Below are positions 11,569-23,479 of a stretch of DNA of 64,000 nucleotides, one piece after another (the stretch's first letter is position 1; each line of letters opens with the position of its first letter). Location: assembly GCA_050084985.1 (NCBI GenBank), contig JBITNC010000001.1:45880001-45944000 (forward strand), written 5' to 3'. The notes under the pieces are model-generated. The model did not search any database. It saw only the letters and a program-made list of their open reading frames with translations, and was not told the origin of the DNA. The DNA is from Nageia nagi. Its lineage: Eukaryota; Pinophyta. A program made the translations under genes and the position numbers.

Positions 11569-13522
11569 GTGGATTGCAAGCAAAGACATATTGGTTGGAT
11601 TTTGTGGGGGAATTGAACAACATCAATGCTAGTCAAAGTTTTCCATTTTAGTAGGAAAAAATGAGGATTGTTATAATATAATTATTAATGTTTTTTAGGA
11701 TAATGAAATTAGTTATCATGCTAATTTTGTTCAAGATTAATGGATCAATATTGATAATCTATTGAAGTAATATGTTGAAAATTCATTAGGTCTAGTTATT
11801 GGCCATTCTTTCGATAGAGATAGTAGGTGTAGACAATTAATGTTGAAAAGTTATACTTCTAACAATGGAAAGAGATTTAGAATTCCTTAGGAAGGAAGGA
11901 AATTATCTACAACAATATTGAATGATGGTAGTATAACTGGGCTTCATGATCAAGATTTCATTCATAATGGAAAAAAACTAATTAATCCACTATTTAGTGG
12001 TAGGTGGGATTTGATATTAGGAACTAAGTTAATAATGTTTAATCATATAATTATTCTTTATAATTCATTCATTATGGAGGAGCATCAGCTAACAAATGAA
12101 TATATAAAAAAAAATGATCGACAAAATTGGGGATTAACATAATGCATTACATCCAGGAATGTGCAAAGATGTTTAAGAGAGATAAGAAGTCCTTCTAGGG
12201 GTAAGACAGAAAGAACCTTAGGTACTAAAATGTACTTATCAATGGTTGCCAACTACATTGACATATTCTTATTTAATAATTTAAGTATTTGGGAAAGATT
12301 GAGATATGCATCTAGAGTGTATCATTTTTTGACATTATGGCTTTCTTGAGTATGAAATAATGCTACTATAAATGCCCAACTAAATTTTATTAGCAATGAA
12401 GCATATCAAGATGTAAAGATTTCATGTCATTTTACTGTACTTTTGATAAATCTGTTTCAAGATATATATCCTTCTTTATCATGCATATTACATTCAATAA
12501 GATCAGATGTTTGTGAATTTGTTTTTAGTAAAGTAGGTGGTATGGTTGGACAGGAAAGGGCATATGATTTTGTAGATTTATTACATGTAATTGGAAGCTT
12601 AAACAAGGTATCAGAAGAAAAAAGTAATCTTGAAGGATTATATATTGGAAAAGCTCATAAAAAATAAGAAAATTTATGGCATAAGTTAAATCCAAAAATG
12701 AGAGAGAAGTGTGGATTTTTATCAGACTATAATTGCATATCTTCTGATATTGATATTGTAGAAGCTCTTAAGCAAGGATTAAAAGATGCACAATATGATC
12801 TTGAACATTTTATATACATCCTAAAAAATTGAATATGGCTTATGGTGGTTTAAGCCATGGGATTGTGGTAATAATTTTCCTTTAGTGGAAGTAGGTGAAT
12901 GTGTTGATGTTTTTCTAGTAGAGAGTTCACATTTAAACACTATTTTTGATGGAGTTTCTAAAGATTTAAAACATATACAAAATGAAACTAGTTCATCTAT
13001 TGATCCATATGTCATGGAGAGTGAATGGCAACATGAAATTGATGAAATATTAAATCATGTAGAAAAAATATATACAAAAAAATTAGTGTAATGGTAGAAG
13101 TGGATGGAAAAGAAATATATAAATCAACACTTGTTATTCAATTGAATGGAAACCCCAAATTATCAAAATATAGGTTGATTAAAGTATGACATGGAAATTA
13201 TTTTCATTTAAATGAAATTTTTCTAATATTAGAGAATGCTTCCTACTTAAGGATTAGGTCTAATTGTGGGGTTTTATTTAAGCAAGAATTATCATATTTG
13301 AATGATTGATCTCAAAGAAAGGGTATTCCATGCAGTACTAAGAAAGGTGTTTGAAGTGGGAAATGGTACCATGGAAGAGTGAAAAGGATGAGGAAAAATG
13401 AAGACAATAAAGTGGTTGAATATCGTAATCCAATAGATCTATTGGACTATCTAGAAGATGTTGAGATTCAATTGAATTGGTATAATAAGATAAAAGGTCA
13501 CATTGATTCACTTATAATTTGA

Positions 13523-16500
13523 TAGATCATGAATTTGTATCATTATAATCCATCATTACAATTGCTAATCTAACATATTTCTCTCAAAAGGATTATTATC
13601 AATTGGAGGAAAATGATTTCAAAATATTTAATGATTATGCTAAAAGTTTGCAAAAAGGTAGGATTCAATCATTTTTAGTAAGTTATATGATTGCATTTTT
13701 TTTTAATATTTTCATTTGTTTGAAGTTTTATTAATTTTAATAATTCATGAATGCTAATATTTGAATTAATATTTTAGATCAAATATGACACGGATAAAAA
13801 TTGCATTTGTGATAAGGATACATTTTATGTGACTTTTCATAGGTACTATCTTTTTTTCTTATTGCACATTTACAGTTATTTTTTTTTTTTTTGTATTTAC
13901 ATTTACATTTACAATTGATTATTTTATGATATTTTGTTTTTTTTATGCATATGGGTTTGAGCAATCTTTTTGTAGGTCAGTTCAATGCCTTTCTTGTGAT
14001 GATTTATATGTGTCTTATAACTTTCAAATGTTACAATATTTCTTATCTATAGATTTTAGTTGCATTTTTTGCATTAAATTAGCATTCATGAATTTGTTTG
14101 TTTCGAATTCCTTGAATAGTTATTTGACTTTTCCTATGACCATTAGAGTTACAAAAATCATGCACAAAGAATCATATAATTGAAATAAAAGCCAATAATA
14201 GTTGTTATTTTATAGCTCACGACTTGTAGTATTTCTTAAAAAAAGATAAGCCAACATTCTTCAAAATAATAACACTTTGATTTCTAACACTATTTATCAT
14301 TTTTTCTCATAATATGGAGGATTTATGGAGCTCAACTAGAAAATGGTTGGATTGAGGAGGATATTTTTTATACATCAACCATGTCAAAAACTTCATACCA
14401 GTATTTAAAGATTTCATTAAAGACTTGTTATTTTCAGTTATACAATGATAGTTATAATTATTTTTAGTTTGGAAGTCTTTGTTATTTTTAGTTATATAGT
14501 GAACAAATAATGCAAATAATGAGTTGTTGATGTTAGAAAACACACAAACTTTATAGTATCTTGTAACTCATGAGTTGTACCTTGTATCAGTTCCTTTATC
14601 ATCATCTCATCAGATACTTATTAAGTTTTGGATCTATGTTTTAGAATTCTTATTTAGTATAATGAGTTCTATATCCCTCTAGTGAAAGTATAAATGTATT
14701 TTTCCTTTCCATGTTACAAGTAATGCCTCCTTTTTTAGTATGGGATGTCCATGGTGATTGTTTCTATCACTAGACTTATGTATAATTTTGCTTTTATATA
14801 CTTATTTTGTCATATTTTGGCATCCATGGATCTTAAAGTGCATTGATTTTTGGTTTGTCTATCTTGTGTTTAATGAGAGGCATGTTTATATCTCTAATTT
14901 CAATTTTTTAGTATACATTTGATATTATCTATTGTGTTGATAGTGCAATTTATAGCTTTTCCTATTGAACACCAATATGTATGCATCATAGGATGATGGC
15001 CTTTAATATCAAGCCAAATAATTGGTAGCCCTCACCTAATTTTCTTTGGTATTGATATACCAAGATACATATATGTGCTTTGGTATTATATATATTAAAG
15101 AGTTGATGCCTTATTTTTCTTATTTTCCTTAAATTTTTGGGTAACTTGTAATATTGTATAACACATCAATTGTTATAGTGTAGCTTCAGTTGTTTTCTAG
15201 TTATATTAGCACCAACAATCATGGAGTTGTTTTCTACTTTGATGGCTTTGTTGGATAGCTCATGATTGCTACATATATTATTTAATGGTGGCAATATTAT
15301 CTTATTAGAAATGTGTTATTTTTTGCACTTTAAACTCTATAGCAATAATTAACATTTTATATGATGATATTATTTTATTAGTGTGAACTCCTTTGCTATG
15401 ATTTGGGATTCAATCAAAACAACCTGTAATTCACATAATTTGGAGAATTGCCTTTATTTATTTATTTTATTTAATTATCATATTTTTTATCTATTATACC
15501 TTACTCCTTGGTATTGCTATTTTTTTGTTGTTCCTATACTATATTATGGTTATTTGTGAACTAGAATTTAGTTCTCATATCTTGGACAACTGAATAAACT
15601 TCTTTTGGTTAAAAGTAATAATTAATAATTGTTCCATTTCTAACAACTATATGTGTTTTTTTTGATAGTGCATGGTATTTCTTAGTTCAAAGGAAAATAT
15701 TTAGTTGTATTAGCTATATATTATATAACATACAATTATTCCCTAATTATTTGGGGTAATATGTGGGTATTAATGAGGGCTTAACCTCATGTTGTGCATC
15801 AATTACTTTAAACATGATGACTAGATGCTTCTTCAATTCCACATGTCATAATAAATTTCTTTAGGGAACAATTGCAATTCCACTATTTATTGAAGAAGCT
15901 TAGATCAAGCACTTTTTGTAAAATATGCAAATACATAATCAAAAAGTAAGGGCATAACCTTTTATAACATAAGGGGAAGAACCTTAATTATTTATAAATT
16001 ATATCTAATTATGGTTGCATAGTTTTCAACATCTATGCAAAACTGTGATAAGCTTGAAGTACTATTTTTTTTCAATGCTTCTATAAAGTGCCAATTAGTT
16101 GAAAAAATCATGATAAATTGGAGATACTAAAAAAAAGCAAAACAATCATGCAAGTAGTTGAAAAGAACTTATTTATAATTGGAATTTTAGTCAACACACA
16201 ATGATTTTTACCCTTCATATTTCCATGTGTTTTTGAAATGTTGATTTGTTCCTGATTAATTGTTGGCATATTTCCAACAAATAATTACCATGGAATTACT
16301 AATAATAATTTTTCAACTATGGACTATACATATGACAACAACATAATATGTTATTTTTCCTAATACTAGACAAGACACAAGACTAACTAAAAAATATACA
16401 AGTAAAAGTATTTTGTCTAGGCACACCTTACTCATTATTTGAGGAGTAGAGAAGGGTTGGCTGTTAGATAGTCTAGAGAAGTTTGAAAGGAATATGATAT

Positions 16501-17160
16501 ATAACATATGTTTAATACCATTTTGGCTCTCCACCCCCAACCCTTGGCTACCACTGTAGTTACACCTCTCAACATAATTATATATAGGATAGGATAGTAC
16601 AAGTATAGCATTGTAAGAAAGTCGAATACCAAGTTTGAAAATGTTCTCAATTTTAATCATTTTTTTCACTTTGAAGTGATCTTATTCTGCACATTACTAT
16701 TTTAGATAAATTCTTTTTACTCCATCTTAGGAGTCAACATTTTGGGAAACTTTAAATAATTGGAGAAAATATTTTCGATTAAAAAAATTTTGAACCACTA
16801 TAATTCTAGGTGATGATATCAAAGAATAAAATTACCAAAGGTATTAAAGATTGATCTATTTTTTTTTAGTAAAATGGTAAGTTTTAAAAAGAGATTATTA
16901 TTTATTACATAAGGGTTTACCATGAGGGGTTTAATAAATTCAAATTGAAGGTAGTAAATTTTTAAAATAGGGGGTTTTTTAATAAGCTTACGAACACAAA
17001 TGTTTTGAATGTTTTCTACTAAGTGACCCACCATGGATTGGACTAGTTATCTTTTCAAAAGAATGGATAATGAGTTAGTAAATTAAAAAAGGACTATGAA
17101 GCAAAAATAGATTTACACTTTTCTAGGCATTCCATTTTACTCCATGTTATTATTTCATAG
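13523..17160. other. Unassigned AT-rich sequence
   Basis: T-rich, stop-dense sequence. Immediately after the transposase-like gene it still includes short coding-like pieces (13540-13670), then poly-T runs near 13850-13890. The open frames at 13926-14183 and 16313-16669 lack motifs, and I treat them as chance. I could not find terminal inverted repeats for a DNA transposon by eye. Confidence 0.3.
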
Positions 17161-19450
17161 CTTGAGGGTAGTTTGGTTAGGGAACTAAGTCCTGATGTTA
17201 AATTTTGCATTGTGTAAGAAATGCTACCAAATATTTATCAATGGGTAGGTAGCTACCAATGGTTTAGTGAGGTCTTCTTGAAAAACATCTATTACAAGTT
17301 TACACAATCTATTCCAAGAATATTTGGTCATTTCCTAAACATTTTAGATGAATTTGAGGAAAGAATAATGATAAGAATGTTAAGATGAAACTTAAAACCA
17401 AATTTGTTTCCTAAGTTCTATTCTGATTCTATTTTTTATGAGGAAGCTATAAGAGAACTTGTTGAAGATTTCAAAGTGAGGATTGGTAGAGAATTGGGGA
17501 AATATCATTTCTTTAAGTAACCATGTGAAATAGGTCATAGGATATTTAATAGTGCCCATTACTTTATTAATACTCTACATATTATGGATCAATATGGTTT
17601 TAGAAAGGTTCTTTGGAGGCCATTTGATACTTATAACAAATTTGCTAAAATTTGGATTAAATCAACTAATTTCAAAGTTTCTCATGATGAGGATGAATTT
17701 CAAGATAAGGTGATTCAAGCATTGAAAGAAAGAAAACCCTATTTAGGAAAAGTTTGTTTTTGATAGAGGTGTTTCCATTTATCTTTAGTTAAATATATTT
17801 TAGAGTAGCTAAAGAAAATTAGGAAAGGTACCATTGATACAATGGAGCCTAAAGTAGAAATAATATATTACAATTAGAAGAACGATAATTCATTATAAGC
17901 TATGTTGAATAAAGAGCCTAAAGAAATTTTGATTCATTATCATCAACCCATTGTGGAGATAGCTATAAAGGTAGAAGAAGAGAAAATGAATTCAAGAAGT
18001 TTAGCATTATTTCCTCCTTATAAACTTATTCTTTAGTCTATCATACCATATTAGAGAAATGCTATGCAAGAAGAAATGTTGAAAAGGTTAGAGAAGTGTG
18101 AGACCTTGTTGACACAAACATAAATTTTACCCAAAGGTATTATTGTTTAGGGAAAAAACATTCTTATGGATCTCATTATTGCTAGAAAGTACTAGGCACA
18201 AGGCTTTATCATACCTCCTAGATATAAAATTTATGTACAGAATATTGAAGATGATTCACTAGCTAAGAAATTGATAATGGAGGAAGCTTCATCATCATCC
18301 TCTATGGCCCCTCATGAAGTTTTCAAAAAATATTTCACTTATGTAGTTATGCTAGTAAAGGAGATACCCAATGATTGAGGCTCTCTAAATACCTCAACTT
18401 GATGATCCTTTAACAATAGTATCTTCAAAGGATTTAAAAGAATTAGGTTCTCCTTAGACATTTTTGACTGCCCCTTCATCTCCTGTAAAAATTCAAGGTG
18501 AAAGAAAATATAACGGGATACTTATTTCTTTAGAGGATCCAAAATAATCATCAACCTAATTAGTTGAAGAGGTTAGTGAGGTTCTCTTAGAATTAAAAAA
18601 GATAGTTCATTAAAAAAGATAGTTGTTGAAATAACACTTGATAAAGAAAGCAAAAATTAGAGAGTGAATAGAAAGAGCTTGATATAATAAAATGGTTATT
18701 AAAAAGGAATACTATAACTTTTAAAGGAATAATAATCATAATAAAGTTATTGAAAACTTTAAAGGATATGATTATAAAAGTTGATGATTAGACTCTTGCA
18801 ATTTTGGGGGGAAGGAACCAAATTAAGTCAGGTTTTGATTTAATGAAGGGAAATCATAAAGTTCTATTCAATAATTTAGTGATAGGTACAAAGTATACCT
18901 TTGGATACAAATCAAATAAAATTTATTCAGCTAATGTAATGTACAATAAAGCTAAGTTATTTGTGGGTAAGGTAATGTAGTCAATAGAAGACCTAGAAAA
19001 GGAATAGAGCAAAATATAATTGATAGATGATTAATATATATGAGGAAGAACCTAGTGATAAGATTGAAAAATTAAAATCTAGATTGATTGAAATTCCTCA
19101 AGGCATAGATCAAAAATATGAAAAATCTCTATAAGTTACAAATTAGTTTGCAAAGATGGAAAGATTGATAGGTAATTATGAATCAAGTTTTCATAATTAT
19201 ATCAAGGAATTAGTGGTAATAATTTAGATCTTGCATGGATTACCAAATTTCACTAAGGAGGAATGGAATATATGTGAAAAACTATGTACAAGTTCTTCAC
19301 CATATATTAGTTGAGATAAGAAAGAAATAAAGAATCTATTTTACCAATTCAAGGAACATGTATAGTTTTGGGCAGAAGTTATCTAAGATACACCTAGTAG
19401 ATAAGTATGAGATGCGTTTTTGAAAGAAGCTAATTAGTTTGAAATATTTT
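17161..19450 (+). pseudogene. Unassigned retroelement coding remnant before the right LTR of element 1
   Basis: One frame can be followed with stops for some 2 kb. Blocks that look protein-like are SDSIFYEEAIRELVEDFKV (about 17425), GFRKVLWRPFDTYNKFAKIW (about 17600), SHDEDEFQDKVIQALKERKP (about 17680), SLALFPPYKLIL (about 18000) and FIIPPRYKIYVQNIEDDSL (about 18205). Codon-like periodicity and charged helical segments suggest real ancestry. No zinc knuckle, protease or polymerase motif is visible. Its place between the interior and the 3' LTR is where Athila/Tat elements carry extra ORFs, so it may be such an ORF. Most interruptions are TAG or TAA where Q would fit. Function is unknown. Confidence 0.45.
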
Positions 19451-19479
19451 GATCAATACACTATCTAGGAACAAAGTTT

Positions 19480-20394
19480 TTATTCATGGAGGTTTATAAT
19501 ATAATCTATAAAAGGAAGGGAGTAGTAGGGAGAAGGATCTTTTGCCAGTCAATCAAGATAGTTACATATGGTCTGTGGTGTATGTTTAGGGTTTTGTCAC
19601 TCAATTTTTTAGTCTTATTATGTCTTTTGTTCACCATTTTTAAAGCATGTACTATGTGATTTTTAAGAAATATTCTAGAGAATAAGGTTATATTTTTTTC
19701 ATCTTGCACCCAACTTTCAAGTAGTGTAGGTTAGAAGCATTTTTACCAAATATTGTCACATTATTTAGGCAATATAATGCAATTGTAATCAAGAAAGGCA
19801 TTGGATATTATATTAAATTTTTATGAAATATGATGATGTATGGTTGCAATATTTCAAGGGCATTTCCTTTGTTATATTTTCCTAAGATTATGTGATGTGC
19901 TATTGTGTGTGCTTTATTTATTATTATAAGTATCAAATAGTGAATGAACTCTTTTTCTACATTGTTTAGTAAATGAATTTTATAATAAGTGTTGGTTGAC
20001 TGATTGAAACTGGGTCTAATATTCTTCTTCATTATTTATTAATGCTTGTTCAACTTTGTGATACAATGGATAAGCATCAATATGCATTGTAGCTTAGGTT
20101 GGTTACAGGTATTTGGTCATTTTATCTCTAAGAGATCATCATTTCCCATTGACTAGAATAACAACCTTTGATATCAAATCTTAACATGCTTTATTCAATG
20201 GAGATCGAATTTGGGTTACAATCTTAGGCCAATTAATTAATCAATAGGTCTAGTTTCATTATCATTTGATCTAGACTACCTAAAAAGGAGGTTAGATTCA
20301 GATAATCTCACATACCTATTGATACTTGGGAGGATTAGAACTTAGTGACATTCATTTGAAATTCTACATCAAAGGGGTATTAATATTTATCACA
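19480..20394 (+). repeat. Right (3') LTR of element 1, start approximate
   Basis: The last 450 or so bases align with window positions 1-450 and end in the same 'tatcaca'. The upstream part has no partner in the window because the left LTR is cut. The start is therefore a guess from the promoter-like sequence at 19507 and the end of the coding remnant. A TG start was not pinned down. Confidence 0.6.
19507..19515 (+). promoter_or_regulatory. TATA box of the element 1 LTR
   Basis: TATAAAAGG followed by a purine-rich stretch (aagggagtagtagggagaagg) is the usual form of a plant LTR core promoter. Transcription would start about 30 bases downstream, at the U3/R boundary. It lies inside the inferred LTR. 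Confidence 0.5.
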
Positions 20395-20397
20395 TCA

Positions 20398-20875
20398 TGA
20401 CATAAATGTCATTTTTGGCTCTCAATCCCTACTAATGAGATATGATAATAGACCTTAATAAGATATGATAAACCACCTACCAAGCCTAGAGGGATGGTGC
20501 TTGGGTGCTTCACCATTAGCATTCCCCAAAGTACAACCTAACACCTTCTCATATCTAAGTTGTAATTTATCCATAACCACCCTACTCAATAAGGTGGTGG
20601 GTGGTATAATGTCCCAAATTAAGAAAAATAATTTTCTACATAAAATATGAAAACTCCAAATAGAAATAAGTCATATTGAATGCTAAGAGGGGAATCCCAT
20701 AATAAGTGGCAATTACAATGCATTGAATTGATCCTAAGTACTAAATCACTCCTAGTTATTACAAAATACATAAATACATTTAATCATTCCCTAAGGGGGA
20801 ACATACCACTCTAAGTGGCCCACATGTAGTAACAAAACACTAAGTAGAAGTAATGTCAAAATTAGGTACATTACA
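20398..20875 (-). repeat. 3' LTR of the truncated gag-protease element
   Basis: On the - strand it begins TGTAATGTACC just after a purine tract and would end in ...ATGTCA at 20398. The last bases form the short inverted repeat TGACAT-AA-ATGTCA (20398-20411). The far end is set only by the TG and by adjacency to the element 1 LTR end at 20394. No second copy is present to confirm it. Confidence 0.4.
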
Positions 20876-20890
20876 AGTCTATCCTTCTTA
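20876..20890 (-). other. Polypurine tract of the truncated gag-protease element
   Basis: The - strand reads TAAGAAGGATAGACT directly before TGTAATG. It is preceded by GAGGACAAGCAATAT, the same wording as the corresponding site at 59024-59038. Confidence 0.5.
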
Positions 20891-22039
20891 ATATTGCTTG
20901 TCCTCAAAAATGCCAATCCTTATGATCTTATTCAATATTAACAAATATCCTAACATCCTCCAACATCTTCCATGCAACATCAAGATTAATACATATTGAA
21001 AATAATATGATGTCATTGTTATCTTTCATATCTTGTAAATAAACATATATGAAATCTACTAACTCATGTTTAATAATCCTTTCCTACATGCTAAATACAA
21101 CTTCAACAAAAATAATTTGGATCATTATGTGAAGTATGCTCACTTTGCATACAATTTTAGTCCCTATGAGAAAACCATTTGGGAAAACAATGTTGCAGGT
21201 TTGATGTGAACAATAATTCTTATGCTCAAACTAAATGGAGTAGATAAAAGAAGTTCAAATGTGATGTATGATATAAAATCAATATTATAAAAAAACACAA
21301 CCCATATATCATTAGAGAAAACTATTATAAATAATCCCCCAACTATTATCCCAAACATCACTACTCGAGTATTAAAATTAGCCAGTGGCCAGCTCAACAA
21401 ATTGGCAAAAGTCCAATCCCAATTAAACTCAATTTTAAAACCCTTATAAGTATTATTTTTTCTTAAATAATAGTTCACAAAACTGACTAAATTCATTCCA
21501 TAAAATCCACTAAAATTCCATCACCTATAGCCTCAAAGTATATCAAAATTATAGCCTTATTCCTTACCTCAATAGTCCCCATTTGCACCCACATGTTACA
21601 TAATGGATTAGAAAATGTGAAACCAAAAAAATCAAAAATTTCATCATCACTTATTCATAAATATGTATCATCAAACCCCAAGCTAATGATGATCAATCTT
21701 TACTTTTTATTTTAGTTGTTTATACTCAATGTCCTCTTCTAAGCCGTTACTAAAATGCCATAAAAAATCAAACTTTGTTCCATACTTTTTATCATTATTT
21801 TCATGGATCCTCAAGTCTTCAAAAGGATCCAATGGTGTTAAAAAGGATAGAAATACCATGCTAAGGTTGTACTCCAATGAACTAGGTGCTTAAGGGGGGT
21901 TAAAGGGTGTCCAAGAAAGTGGATGTCTACTCCCAAAGCTAAGCACAATTGCTCTTGATGCTCAAGATCCCTCCAAGTGCTCTTCTTGATGTGAGGTCCC
22001 ACCTCTAACTCCATCCTTTTTAAATCTAATTTAAATTAT
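20891..22039. other. Non-pol spacer between protease and polypurine tract
   Basis: About 1.1 kb on the - strand where an autonomous element would have RT, RNase H and integrase. None of their motifs is visible. The - strand open frame at 21164-21496 has no recognised domain. Confidence 0.35.
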
Positions 22040-23010
22040 TCATCATGAACCATATTAAGTCTTCTTATTAGGGGTAGTGATACTTCATTCCTTTCTATTT
22101 TATCTCCTCCCATTAGCCTTGAACCTCATCTCTAATATTTGGTAGTTAGAGTATATATCTCTTAAGGAGCATTTCCATTGAAATCCTAATATGATGTTGG
22201 GAATCCATCCCATTTTAGAGATAGAAAAATATCTCACAACATGATCTTGAACTCTAATTCCTAATTGCTTCACTACCTTGTAAAAATAATGAGAGTTTAT
22301 CATTTGAATTTACCACTATAAATCCCTTAAAGTATACCACTTGAAGATTTTTCTTGGCCAAAAATCCTTCATAACAAAATTATGGGTCACCCCATCATCA
22401 ATCAATACTATGATGTCATTCCCATATGCTTTGGTTTGTACCTTGATGGTTAGGAACTTGGATGCCCCAAAACTTATTACTATTATGCCTCCACATGTGT
22501 CCTTGTTGGGTGGTGTTGGATGTAATAACTTTAAACCTATAATACCTAGTCCTCCAAGATCTCACTCTAGATATAGATCTTCCTTTTCATATGAAACTAC
22601 CTCAATGTAGTGGATTTAACCCTTTCCCATGAAATGGTAATTGGGCTCCCTTGGATTCTTGCATGTGAAACACAAAGTATTCCTTCTTAATTCTCTTTAT
22701 GGGGAAATTTTCATTCTCTTTTCCTTTATAGGCAATTTATTTTGGGATGGAATTTTCTCCATTTGAGGTTCTCCTTTTGGAAAGGAACCCAACATCCTAG
22801 ATCTAGCAGGGAGGGATGGTCTAGATATCATTAATGATGGATACAAGATCAATTTGCTCTTGATGGTATCTTGTAGTGTAGTGTATGAGAAGTATTTCAC
22901 CATAACTATCAAAGGATTAAGAAAACACTCCATAAACATCCTTCTCAACCATAGGGAAAAAAGTGAAGTATTTTTGCAATTTTTGCAACCATACCCTAGA
23001 ACCAAATATG
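22040..23010 (-). pseudogene. gag C-terminus, zinc knuckle and aspartic protease remnant
   Basis: On the - strand, 23005-22697 is a Gag C-terminal region rich in S, P and K. It is followed near 22690-22620 by CFTCKNPREPNYHFMGKG, which matches the zinc-knuckle form of plant Ty3/gypsy Gag (CxxC...H) with the last ligand lost. Near 22420-22370 comes VLIDDGVTHNFV, where family members have D-S/T-G-A-T-H-N-F. The DSG catalytic triplet has become DDG. About 80 codons on, IILGFQWKCSLRDI (about 22185) is the conserved 'LGxQWLxxLG' protease end, after which RT would normally begin. A stop lies between the two protease halves. This lineage is gypsy, not copia. Processing of Gag would be the original role. 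Confidence 0.7.
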
Positions 23011-23479
23011 ACCTTTAAGCCACCTTCTTTAATGTTATGAGAGGAAAATTGAGGAAAAAATAGAACCAAATACAACATCACATATCACCCATTTGAACAT
23101 AAATATCATCATTTTAAAACATATGTTATGTCTCATTCTTTTGAACAATAGATTATCTATAACAAAAACCAACTCTATAAGAAACTATGGTTATTTAAAA
23201 TCTACAATAATTATCAAATAAAAAGGTATATTCATAATAATCATGATTATATATAGAAAATATTAAATATAGTTGGTTAATATAACATGGTTTTTAAATT
23301 TATCATCTATAGTTTACTATATATGTGGCCATTTGTTATCTTATGATTGCATCCACCATAGAATTGATATACAATGTAATACATATAATACTTCATGATA
23401 GTAATAAATAGTAAAAATGATAAATGTTAGAATAGTATGAAATAGAATAATGATAAAATAGAAAGAAGTAAATGAATTA

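Larger units (their letters stand above)
9411..13522 (+). pseudogene. Degenerate transposase-like gene with zinc fingers and two introns
   Basis: Pieces of one long protein can be followed in order on the + strand. The N-terminal part (9649-10374) has two CxxC...H...H zinc-finger-like blocks: HCDVCN with later histidines near 9913-10015, and ECTKCKKWF then KHIKSKSH near 10230-10325. The central part (11241-11482) contains SLSTTRRQTIKALSYLP and ILAEDEIRV. After an intron the frame continues with LVGFCG, then GLHDQDFIHNGKKLINPL (from about 11938), RTLGTKMYLSM (about 12213) and SDVCEFVFSKVGGM (about 12504). It ends near 13522. The order of an acidic DE, a D-x-x-H/K block and a late E inside 'xxxExFFSxV' resembles the RNase H-fold catalytic layout of P-element-like transposases. 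That comparison is inference. I recall similar predicted proteins of unknown function in other land plants but cannot verify this. Many stops and frameshifts make it non-functional. Confidence 0.6.
1..20394 (+). mobile_element. Element 1: old Ty3/gypsy-type LTR retrotransposon, left end outside the window
   Basis: The first 450 bases and the stretch ending at 20394 are diverged copies of one sequence in the same orientation, as expected of two LTRs. A degenerate gypsy-type primer-binding site and a gag remnant follow the left copy directly. A further coding remnant sits just before the right copy. I found no reverse transcriptase or integrase between them. The interior therefore either lost pol or belongs to a non-autonomous, Athila/Tat-related family. 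The 20-kb span is inflated by later insertions, including the transposase-like gene at 9411-13522. The two LTRs could instead come from two separate copies of one family; their order relative to the primer-binding site and gag argues for a single element. Confidence 0.55.
20398..23010 (-). mobile_element. Truncated gag-protease LTR element
   Basis: Reading the - strand, gag and protease remnants (23010 to 22040) are followed by a non-pol stretch, then a polypurine tract, then an LTR starting TGTAATGTACC at 20875. The layout copies that of the complete element at 53902-59684. There too the sequence GAGGAYAAGYAAT and a GAAGG/GAAGGG purine tract run into GACT and then TGTAAT. No 5' LTR or primer-binding site was found to the right, so the 5' part is missing or too diverged to see. 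Confidence 0.5.

Noticed and set aside
13926-14183. Open frame of 85 codons rich in F, C and S
   Set aside because: T-rich composition explains it. No motif, and no continuity with the transposase-like gene upstream.
16313-16669. Overlapping - strand open frames of 118 and 71 codons
   Set aside because: No domain or homologue recognised. The two frames overlap each other, which is typical of chance open frames in AT-rich sequence.
21164-21496. 110-codon - strand open frame, hydrophobic
   Set aside because: It lies where pol would be in the gag-protease element, but shows no RT, RNase H or integrase motif and no family resemblance. Possibly spacer.
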